This document shows positions 1 to 6,203 of a DNA stretch of 11,922 nt, one piece after another. The position numbers and the translations under genes were made by a program. Each line of letters opens with the position of its first letter. Within the stretch, counting starts at the first letter, position 1. Source of the DNA: an uncultured Christensenellaceae bacterium (GTDB taxonomy: Bacteria > Bacillota > Clostridia > Christensenellales > Aristaeellaceae); NCBI GenBank assembly GCA_905236495.1, contig CAJOPV010000187.1, positions 1 through 11,922 of the forward strand. The letters run 5' to 3'. The notes under the pieces were generated by a model. That model saw nothing but the letters and a program-made list of their open reading frames with translations, was not told where the DNA came from and ran no database searches.

Positions 1-1310
1 GCATCGTGGAGCTTTCCCAGTACAATACGACCCAGATCATGGAAATGCGCCTGACCTGGCGGGACGGGCAGGAGGGCGTGGATATCTGGAACGCCATCGT
101 GGAGGCCGCCGGGCGGCTGCTGCCCGAAACATTGCAGATGGGCGGCCTGGCGGTCATCAACGAGCCCCAGGCGGAGCTCATCGGCATGGGCGGCTCGGGC
201 AGCAACCTGACGGTATTCCTGACGCTGCTGGGCTTTGCCGCCGGGGTAGGCTTTGCCATCGTGGAGCTTTTGATGCACCCCACGCTGAACAACGTCAAGG
301 ACGTGGAAACTCTGCTGGGGCTGGAAACCATCGGCGTCATTCCCCGGGACGAAAGCTATTACAGGGGAAGAGGGTCGCTCCTGGCCCGTGAAAACGGAGG
401 CAGCACGGCCCAGAGCTTTTCCGCTGCCGCCTATATCCTGCGCAATCGCCTGGGCACAAGGGACCGGCACCATTGCTTCTACGTCACCTCCGCCACCGCG
501 GGAGAAGGAAAATCCACCGTGGCGGCGAACCTGGCGATCCAATTATCCGATATGGAGCACCGCACGCTGCTCATCGACTTTGATACCCGGAGCCCCAGCC
601 TGGGGAGCCTGTTCCTGGAAAAGGTGGATTACGCAAGGTCCCTGAACGCGCTGTACCGGGGGGAGGCCACCCAGGAGGAGGCCATCACCACCCTGACGGG
701 CTATCTGGACCTGCTGCCTACGGTGCTGGAGCATAACGCCATCCCCATGGACGGCACCGTCATCGATCTGATCCAGCGGCTGAACGAGCAATACGAATAC
801 GTGATCCTGGACGCGCCGCCGGTGGGCACCGTTTCGGATACCCTGAGCCTGAACCAGGCGGCCAATACCGTTTTGTTCGTGGTGCGGTATGATACCTCCA
901 CCCTGCCGGAGATCCAGAGCGCTTTGGAAAAGCTGGATAAATCGGGCATCCGGGTGCTGGGATGCGTGGTGAACGGCGTGGCCTCCGGGCGGAGCGAGAA
1001 TCGGCAAAAGCCCAAGAAAAAGCGCCGGGCCGCAAAGAAGGAGGAAGGGGCGGACGCCGACGACGCCCTGCCGCCCCGGAAAAAGAGCAAAAAGACCGAC
1101 GACCGCCGGGAGGAGAAGCCCGGGGAGACCGTCACCGGGCGCATCCTGCCCGCCAAGGGGAAAAACCTGATGGAGGATCTGATGGAGGAGGGCGAAACGC
1201 CCAAAGCCCCCACCGATCAGGATACCATGGACGCGCTGCTGCGCATGGGCATCACCGACGACTGGGGCGATGAGGCGCAGAAGGAGGAGCCGGGGAAGGC
1301 CCCGGATTGA
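1..1310 (+). CDS. Wzz-type chain-length regulator fused to BY-kinase (5' partial)
   Basis: Inner-membrane regulator of polysaccharide chain length with a cytoplasmic tyrosine-kinase (BY-kinase) domain. The frame is open to the window start, so the N-terminus lies upstream; the GTG at 6 is probably internal. Residues here count from that GTG. The end of the Wzz periplasmic region is followed by a membrane helix (about 68-90) and a linker ending in GVIPRD. The kinase domain has Walker A (G166-E-G-K169-S-T), Walker A' (LLIDFDTR, D191 and D193) and Walker B (VILDAPP, D269). After about residue 328 comes a tail of roughly 105 residues rich in Lys, Arg, Glu and Asp. It has no tyrosine at all, whereas BY-kinases usually end in a Tyr cluster that is autophosphorylated. 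The proline-rich motif before the second membrane helix is also degenerate. Kinase and Wzz are one chain, not the split pair usual in Bacillus and Streptococcus. The family call is firm; kinase activity is unproven. Confidence 0.9.
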   Translation, partial: IVELSQYNTTQIMEMRLTWRDGQEGVDIWNAIVEAAGRLLPETLQMGGLAVINEPQAELIGMGGSGSNLTVFLTLLGFAAGVGFAIVELLMHPTLNNVKDVETLLGLETIGVIPRDESYYRGRGSLLARENGGSTAQSFSAAAYILRNRLGTRDRHHCFYVTSATAGEGKSTVAANLAIQLSDMEHRTLLIDFDTRSPSLGSLFLEKVDYARSLNALYRGEATQEEAITTLTGYLDLLPTVLEHNAIPMDGTVIDLIQRLNEQYEYVILDAPPVGTVSDTLSLNQAANTVLFVVRYDTSTLPEIQSALEKLDKSGIRVLGCVVNGVASGRSENRQKPKKKRRAAKKEEGADADDALPPRKKSKKTDDRREEKPGETVTGRILPAKGKNLMEDLMEEGETPKAPTDQDTMDALLRMGITDDWGDEAQKEEPGKAPD

Positions 1311-1314
1311 TTGC

Positions 1315-1324
1315 AGGAAAGGGG
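1315..1324 (+). promoter_or_regulatory. Ribosome binding site that decides the VanZ-family gene start
   Basis: Purine-rich AGGAAAGGGG ends 7 bases before the ATG at 1332. An in-frame TTG at 1311 directly follows the previous stop codon. It has no ribosome site at a suitable distance, so ATG 1332 is preferred. Confidence 0.6.
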
Positions 1325-1331
1325 AAGGGCC

Positions 1332-2030
1332 ATGGGCAACAACGGCGTTATGCAGATCGTTTTGATCGCGGTGCTGCTGCTGTGCGGGTATTTCTATCTG
1401 TATCAGCTGGTAGCCAAGCGTGCGGCGAACCGCGCCGCCCTGCCCCTCATCGCCGTGGTGCTGTTTCTGATCTATGCCCTGATCGCCGTTTCCCTGGTGC
1501 TGATCCTCAGCCGGGTAGGCAGCGTGGATTTTATTTTCCAGGCGCTGCTGGTGCTGGCGGCCTGCGTAGGCGCTTTCGTCATGCTCTACGGCCTTTACAG
1601 GAATTTTGGGCGCGTCAGCAAGGGCATGGCGCTCTTATTCTTTCTGTATCTGCTCATGGTGGCTTATATTACTGTCTTTTCCCGCAGCGAGCGGAAAACC
1701 ACCGAAATACTGCTCCGTTTTGACGCCATTCAGGAAGCGATCCGCTTGAAATCCTTGGCTCCGCTTCAGCATTTATGGCTGAATATCGTTATGTTCGTTC
1801 CCATCGGCATCCTGTTTTCCCTCATCGATCCGCCCCGGCTGGCACGCTTCCGCTGCGTGCTGCCCCTGGGGCTTTTATTGACCGCCGCCATCGAAACCGC
1901 CCAGCTGCTTTTGCGCCTGGGCCAATGCGACGTGGAGGATATGGCTGCCAACACCCTGGGGGCCTGCCTGGGGCTCGTGCTGTTCCGCCTGTACCGGCGT
2001 TTTTGGGCTTCGCGGATAGGGCCGGGGTGA
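1332..2030 (+). CDS. VanZ-family integral membrane protein
   Basis: A 232-residue membrane protein with a C-terminal VanZ-like domain. Hydrophobic helices lie at about 8-26, 37-60, 68-88, 98-117, 150-165, 176-195 and 205-220. The VanZ core begins near residue 98. It shows the family pattern: N151 followed by FVPIG, E188-T-A-Q191 in a helix, then D200-V-E-D203 and N207. The first three helices form an N-terminal extension to this core. VanZ in the vanA cluster gives low-level teicoplanin resistance by an unknown mechanism. VanZ-like proteins are common in Firmicute genomes, including polysaccharide loci, and their role there is not established. The gene starts 21 bases after the BY-kinase stop and is followed 4 bases later by the polymerase, so it belongs to the operon. 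A part in envelope polymer export or attachment is inferred from position only. Confidence 0.8.
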   Translation: MGNNGVMQIVLIAVLLLCGYFYLYQLVAKRAANRAALPLIAVVLFLIYALIAVSLVLILSRVGSVDFIFQALLVLAACVGAFVMLYGLYRNFGRVSKGMALLFFLYLLMVAYITVFSRSERKTTEILLRFDAIQEAIRLKSLAPLQHLWLNIVMFVPIGILFSLIDPPRLARFRCVLPLGLLLTAAIETAQLLLRLGQCDVEDMAANTLGACLGLVLFRLYRRFWASRIGPG

Positions 2031-2034
2031 CGGT

Positions 2035-3330
2035 ATGCAGAGAGAAGGGCTGGCCCCGGCCCCCCGGGGCATCGTATCCAAACTGTCGGTGATTTTTTGC
2101 CTGCTGGTATCCCTGGGCTTCCCGGGAAATTTTGAACTGGTGTATGGGGAGCGGGTCGGGAAGCTGATGGAGTACGGCGCGTTTTTCGCCCAGATCCTGT
2201 TGATCCTGTTTTCCAGTGCCTCCTCCTGGCAGGATATCGAGCTCATCCGCCTGGATCGGAGATACGCGGTTTTATATCTGTATGCGGCGCTGATGCTGGC
2301 GGAATCCATGCTGGTGACGGCGTACCCCTCCGAGCAGCTGATCACGTGCCTGCGGCTCCTGGTGACGCTGCTGTTCGTGATCTGGCTGACAGACAAATAT
2401 TCGCTGGATGAGATATTGGAGCTGTTTGCCCTGGCTCAGGGCGTTTTCGTGCTGGTGACGGTGCTGTTCATGCTGCGTCACGGCGGATTGGCCTACGAAA
2501 GCGGCGCCACCTATAACCGGGCGCTGTGCGGCTTGTACCCCAGCAAAAACGCCTGCGCCACGGAATTGGTGTTCGGCATCATCGTGAATGTGCTTCTGAT
2601 CCGCAGGAAGTATCGGCAGCGGGCGCTGACCGCCCGGTGGCTGGCGCTTTTGTTCGCCCAGGGGCTGCTCCTGATCCTCTGCCAGGCCACCGGGGCGCTG
2701 GTGACGGCGGCGATCTGCGTTTTCGTGCTGCTGATGCCGGGGAAGGTGCGGCTGCCCCTGGGGCTCATTTACATCGCGGTGAATATCCTGTTCCTCTTTG
2801 CCATGCTGACGCTGATGCCCCTGTTTGAGCGTACGATTATCGCGCTGGGGAAAGACGCCACCCTCACCGGGCGCATCCCCATTTGGAACAGGATCATCGA
2901 GGTGATGATGGAGCATAAGACCCTGACCGGCTACGGCTACGGCATGTTCTGGCGGGACAGCGAAGCAACGCGGTTGATCCAAAGCGTTTTCAGCATGCGG
3001 AAAAACACCTTTTTGGCGACCCTCACCACCGGGGCCCACAACGTGGTGCTGGAGGCGTGGCTCAACAGCGGCCTCATCGGCGTCGCCGCCTTGTTTATCG
3101 CCATGCTGCATTCCTTCCGTTTCGTGCGGGATATGGAAGAAGAAACCTATCGGTTTTGCCTGACGGTGATGGCCTTTTTGACCGTCAACGGGCTGACGGA
3201 AAGGTGCCTGGGCGGGAATTACGATTACAAGATGGTGGCGGTCTTCCTGGCGATGGCCCTGGGCTGCGCCGCCGCGCCGAAGCAAAGGGCCCTCAGGGCG
3301 GGGCCGGAAGGCCGGGAGGCGGAGGCATGA
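2035..3330 (+). CDS. Wzy-like polysaccharide polymerase / O-antigen ligase family protein
   Basis: A polytopic membrane protein of 431 residues, with about 10-12 hydrophobic segments and a larger loop between residues 275 and 345. In that loop G279-R280 followed by an Ile-Trp pair and a later GYGYGMFW stretch, then A-H335-N336 followed by GLIGV, match the Wzy_C (O-antigen ligase/polymerase) pattern. Such proteins polymerise lipid-linked repeat units, or ligate chains, on the outer face of the membrane. Beside a Wzx-like flippase and a Wzz/BY-kinase, polymerase is the better reading. Ligase to a cell-wall acceptor remains possible. The ATG at 2035 is 4 bases after the VanZ stop; its ribosome site (GGGGTGA overlapping that stop) is weak, which points to translational coupling. 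The stop overlaps the next ATG as ATGA. Sequence cannot tell which repeat unit or linkage it handles. Confidence 0.85.
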   Translation: MQREGLAPAPRGIVSKLSVIFCLLVSLGFPGNFELVYGERVGKLMEYGAFFAQILLILFSSASSWQDIELIRLDRRYAVLYLYAALMLAESMLVTAYPSEQLITCLRLLVTLLFVIWLTDKYSLDEILELFALAQGVFVLVTVLFMLRHGGLAYESGATYNRALCGLYPSKNACATELVFGIIVNVLLIRRKYRQRALTARWLALLFAQGLLLILCQATGALVTAAICVFVLLMPGKVRLPLGLIYIAVNILFLFAMLTLMPLFERTIIALGKDATLTGRIPIWNRIIEVMMEHKTLTGYGYGMFWRDSEATRLIQSVFSMRKNTFLATLTTGAHNVVLEAWLNSGLIGVAALFIAMLHSFRFVRDMEEETYRFCLTVMAFLTVNGLTERCLGGNYDYKMVAVFLAMALGCAAAPKQRALRAGPEGREAEA

Positions 3331-4877
3331 CGGATACTGCGAACGCCCGGGGACGGCAGGGGCACGTATTGAAAACCATGGGGATCACCGCCCTGGCCTA
3401 TCTGGTGAATTACGGGATCACGCTGGTTCTGACCCCCTATATCACGAAAACGGTGGGTACCGAGGCGTACGGCTTTGTCACCATGGCTAAGCAGTTCGTC
3501 CAGTACGCCGCCATCGTTACAACCGCCCTGAATACCTTCGCCGCCCGGTATATCGGCCTGGCCTGGCACAACCGGGAGCTGGACAAGGCCAATACCTATT
3601 TTGCATCCGTGTTCTGGGGCAATATCGCTTTAGGCGGGGGCATCCTGCTGCTTTCCGGGCTGCTGATCCCGCTGATGGACAGGGCCATCCTGATGCCCCC
3701 GGCCCTGGCGGGGGATATCAAGGCCCTGTTCCTTGTGACTTTCCTGGGCTTTTTCATTACCACCGCCTTTTCGGTGTTCGGCTGCGCGGCCTACGTCTGC
3801 GATCGGACGGACCTGACGGGCCTGTTCAAAACGGTTTCTTACCTGGTGAACGCCGGGGTGCTGCTGCTGACCTACGCCCTGTTCCCGGCGAAGGTTTTGT
3901 ACGTGGGCATCGGCACGGCGGCAGCGGCGGCGGTGGTGGGGCTCAGCGACCTATTCATCAGTCGGCGGTATTTGAAGGGCCTTTCCGTATCCCGCGCACA
4001 TTTTTCCCTGAAGGCCGTGAAGCGGCTGATGCTGGACGGGCTGTGGCAATCGCTGAATATGGTGGGAGACCTGCTCAATAACGGGCTGGACCTGCTGGTC
4101 TGCAATCAGATGCTCACCTCCCTCGCCATGGGGCAGCTTGCCATCGCCAAGACCATCCACACGATTATCCACAGCTTCTATACCGTGGTGGAGCAAGCTT
4201 TCATTCCCCGGTTCCTTCGGCGCTACGCGGAGGGTGATCTGAAAAAGCTGGTGAATGAGTTCAAGATCGCCATGAAAGCCTCCGGGCTGCTGGCGAACGT
4301 GATTTTCGCCGGGTTCGCCGCCCTGGGCCTGAGCTATTACCGGCTGTGGATACCGGGGGAGGATATCGATACCATCTATCGGCTGACCCTCGTCACCATT
4401 TCGGTGTGCATCCCCTCCGGGGCGGTGCACCCCCTGTATTATATCTATACCCTGACGGTGAAAAAGAAGGTGCCCTGCTTCGTCACGGTGGCGGGGGGCG
4501 TCTGCAACGTGATCGGCATGTATGTGCTGATCCGCTTTTTCGGCATGGGGGTATATGCCGTGGCCTGGACCACGGTGGCGGTGATGTGCGTCATCAATTT
4601 TATCACCAATCCCCTGTACATGGCGCACGTGCTGGGGGTGCCCAAGGCCACCTTTTACCCCGATATCCTGCGGAACACCGTATCCTGCGGCGTTCTGACG
4701 GCGGTGTTTTGCCTGCTGAAAAGCCTGTATGCCCCTGACGGGTGGCTGGGGCTCATCGGGTGCGCGGCGGCCTACGCCCTCATCGGGGCGCCGCTGCATT
4801 TGCTCATCGCCTGCAACAGGGAACAGCGGGCTGCGCTTATGGGCATCGTAAAGCGGTTTAGGAGGAAAGACCCGTGA
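3327..4877 (+). CDS. Wzx-like polysaccharide flippase (oligosaccharide transporter family)
   Basis: A 516-residue polytopic membrane protein with about 12-14 predicted helices, within the usual size of the polysaccharide-transporter branch of the MOP superfamily. The N-terminus carries the typical pattern: a helix starting near residue 18, then LTPYITKTVGTEAYG, where loop and helix 2 begin. It is expected to move undecaprenyl-pyrophosphate-linked repeat units from the inner to the outer leaflet, feeding the polymerase encoded just upstream. The start is ATG 3327 inside an ATGA overlap with the polymerase stop, with GGGAGG at 3314-3319 as ribosome site. The same frame stays open upstream to 3057 but overlaps the polymerase, so that extension is not used. 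The stop overlaps the next GTG. Substrate is unknown; the family call is fairly sure. Confidence 0.87.
   Translation: MTDTANARGRQGHVLKTMGITALAYLVNYGITLVLTPYITKTVGTEAYGFVTMAKQFVQYAAIVTTALNTFAARYIGLAWHNRELDKANTYFASVFWGNIALGGGILLLSGLLIPLMDRAILMPPALAGDIKALFLVTFLGFFITTAFSVFGCAAYVCDRTDLTGLFKTVSYLVNAGVLLLTYALFPAKVLYVGIGTAAAAAVVGLSDLFISRRYLKGLSVSRAHFSLKAVKRLMLDGLWQSLNMVGDLLNNGLDLLVCNQMLTSLAMGQLAIAKTIHTIIHSFYTVVEQAFIPRFLRRYAEGDLKKLVNEFKIAMKASGLLANVIFAGFAALGLSYYRLWIPGEDIDTIYRLTLVTISVCIPSGAVHPLYYIYTLTVKKKVPCFVTVAGGVCNVIGMYVLIRFFGMGVYAVAWTTVAVMCVINFITNPLYMAHVLGVPKATFYPDILRNTVSCGVLTAVFCLLKSLYAPDGWLGLIGCAAAYALIGAPLHLLIACNREQRAALMGIVKRFRRKDP
4860..4865 (+). promoter_or_regulatory. Ribosome binding site for the GTG-started glycosyltransferase
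   Basis: AGGAGG lies 8 bases before GTG 4874, inside the end of the flippase gene. It supports the non-ATG start and translational coupling. Confidence 0.7.
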
Positions 4878-6007
4878 AGAAAAAGACAAGGGTGCTGATG
4901 GTGGAGCAATACTCTCCGAACAGCGCGTATATGCTGGAATTGGGTCGGGAATTAAAACAGGATTGCGATATCACGGTATTCTGCAGAGCTGATACAGATT
5001 GGGACGAACCGTGTATCGTTTGGCTTCCACAGTTTTATCCCGGCGGCAAGGGGAAGCTGGGCTCTGTTTTCGCCTATGGGAAAACGCTGCTGGCCCTTTC
5101 CCGGGAGATCAGGCGGGGGAAATACGACGTCCTGCACATCCAGAGCTTCAAAAACGCGAAGATCGAAATGAAGCTCTATGCGCTGCTCCGCCGATATTAC
5201 AAAAAACTGGTGATGACGGTGCATAACGTGCTGCCCCACGAGCTCGCAGCGGGGGATCGGGCGCTTTACGGCGGCTTTTATCAAAGCTGCGATTTGCTGA
5301 TCGTGCACAACGAGGCAAGCCGGGCGGAATTGCAGCGGCAGTTCCCGGTGCCGGATGAAAAAATCGCCGTCATAGCCCACGGGGCTTACCAGACCTACCC
5401 TGTGGGAGAAAGGCAGCCGGGGGACGGGCGGACGCGCTTTCTGTTTTTCGGGCATATCCGGCCTTACAAGGGGGTGGATATCCTCCTGAAGGCCGTGGCG
5501 GCATTGGATGAGGAAGCCCGGAAAAAATGCCTGTTCATCATCCGGGGAAAGCAATACCCCAAGCTCGACCCCACGGACTACGCCGCCCTGATCAAGCAGT
5601 ACGGCATAAGTGACTGCGTGGACTTTTCCGATCAGAGGGTTTCGGACGCGGAAATCCCCGCCCTGATGGGAAACGCGGATATCGCCCTGTTTCCCTATCG
5701 CAATATTTACGGCAGCGGCGCCCTGCTCATGGCCTACACCTTCGGCTTGCCCGTCATTGCCAGCGATATCCCGCCCTTCCGGGAGGAAACGGGGGAGGGA
5801 AAAACGGGCATCCTGTTTGAAACGGAAAATCCCATCGCCCTGCGGGACGCGGTCCTTGCTGCCCTGAACTGGACGGAGGATGAAAAGGAAGCCTATCGCC
5901 GGGCCATCCGAGCCCTGGTATCCGACAAATACAACTGGCGCATTTCCGCCGGGAAAACGGCGGAGGCATACCGAAAGCTGCTGGAAAGCGGAGGATTGGC
6001 GGGATGA
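4874..6007 (+). CDS. GT4-like glycosyltransferase with degenerate EX7E motif
   Basis: A cytoplasmic glycosyltransferase of 377 residues with a GT-B fold, which would add a sugar to the lipid-linked repeat unit. The N-terminal half has the early strand VLMVEQYSPNSAYM and DVLHIQS near residue 90. The donor-binding half begins with FLFFGHIRPYKGVDILL, where R196 and K199 sit where GT4 enzymes bind the donor phosphate. The segment Y279-G-S-G-A-L-L-M-A-Y-T-F-G-L-P aligns with the EX7E region. Both acidic positions appear replaced, by I278 and M286, a variation found in some GT4-like subfamilies. The start is GTG 4874 in a GTGA overlap, with AGGAGG at 4860-4865. No membrane segment is seen. It is the only glycosyltransferase in the window, so the others must lie outside. 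Donor and acceptor cannot be told. Confidence 0.85.
   Translation: MKKKTRVLMVEQYSPNSAYMLELGRELKQDCDITVFCRADTDWDEPCIVWLPQFYPGGKGKLGSVFAYGKTLLALSREIRRGKYDVLHIQSFKNAKIEMKLYALLRRYYKKLVMTVHNVLPHELAAGDRALYGGFYQSCDLLIVHNEASRAELQRQFPVPDEKIAVIAHGAYQTYPVGERQPGDGRTRFLFFGHIRPYKGVDILLKAVAALDEEARKKCLFIIRGKQYPKLDPTDYAALIKQYGISDCVDFSDQRVSDAEIPALMGNADIALFPYRNIYGSGALLMAYTFGLPVIASDIPPFREETGEGKTGILFETENPIALRDAVLAALNWTEDEKEAYRRAIRALVSDKYNWRISAGKTAEAYRKLLESGGLAG
5990..5994 (+). promoter_or_regulatory. Ribosome binding site for the interrupted small ORF
   Basis: GGAGG lies within the end of the glycosyltransferase gene, 9 bases before ATG 6004. That ATG overlaps the glycosyltransferase stop as ATGA. The site indicates that a gene began here, although its frame meets TGA after seven codons. 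Confidence 0.55.
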
Positions 6008-6171
6008 ATGATTTTATGATCTTCTGAAAGCATGCGCCGATGCTGCTTCTTGCGGCCCAGCGGGCTATCACCTATGACCCGGAAACCAAGGCCTTTGACC
6101 GCCGCACCCCGGACGGGGAGACCCTCACCGCCCGGCTCTACGAGCTGGTGCGTTTCCTGGAGCTCGACTGA
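6004..6171 (+). pseudogene. Small ORF with in-frame TGA at codon 8 (broken or recoded gene)
   Basis: I do not recognise this small protein. ATG 6004 overlaps the glycosyltransferase stop as ATGA, just as other genes here overlap, and has GGAGG 9 bases upstream. The frame reads seven residues (MNDFMIF), meets TGA at 6025-6027, then continues open to a second TGA at 6169-6171. Read through, it would give 55 residues. The part after the stop has very high G/C at third codon positions, as the neighbouring genes do, and reads as a soluble peptide including YDPETKAFDRR and a helical LYELVRFLELD end. A restart at ATG 6040 would give 43 residues but lacks a clear ribosome site. A weak hairpin (AGCAT 6029-6033 with ATGCT 6040-6044) follows the TGA. 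A nonsense mutation or sequencing error is likeliest. Selenocysteine recoding is possible but unsupported by any CxxU-like motif. Confidence 0.5.
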
Positions 6172-6187
6172 TTTTCGATCATTCTTG

Positions 6188-6195
6188 AAAGGAGG
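6188..6195 (+). promoter_or_regulatory. Ribosome binding site deciding the GTG start of the MBOAT gene
   Basis: AAAGGAGG ends 8 bases before GTG 6204. It makes that GTG the start rather than the later in-frame ATG six codons in. Confidence 0.7.
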
Positions 6196-6203
6196 CTGGG
6201 GCC

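Noticed and set aside
2..270. A 14-base repeat (CATCGTGGAGCTTT) at 2-15 and 257-270 in the same frame
   Set aside because: Both copies encode IVEL in unrelated contexts. A match of this length is plausible by chance in a window of this size and composition.
2272..3285. Long open frame on the - strand opposite the polymerase gene
   Set aside because: The translation is dominated by His, Gln and Gly with no hydrophobic or domain pattern, which is the mirror of a membrane-protein gene.
3057..3326. Upstream extension of the flippase frame
   Set aside because: It overlaps the conserved C-terminal part of the polymerase and reads as Arg/Gly-rich noise. The ATG at 3327 has a good ribosome site and the expected membrane N-terminus.
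6015..6020. TATGAT resembling a -10 promoter element
   Set aside because: No matching -35 hexamer is found at 16-18 bases upstream, and the spot is inside a coupled start region. It is best explained by chance.
6172..6203. Possible terminator before the MBOAT gene
   Set aside because: There is no GC-rich stem with a following T-run. The stretch holds only the ribosome site.
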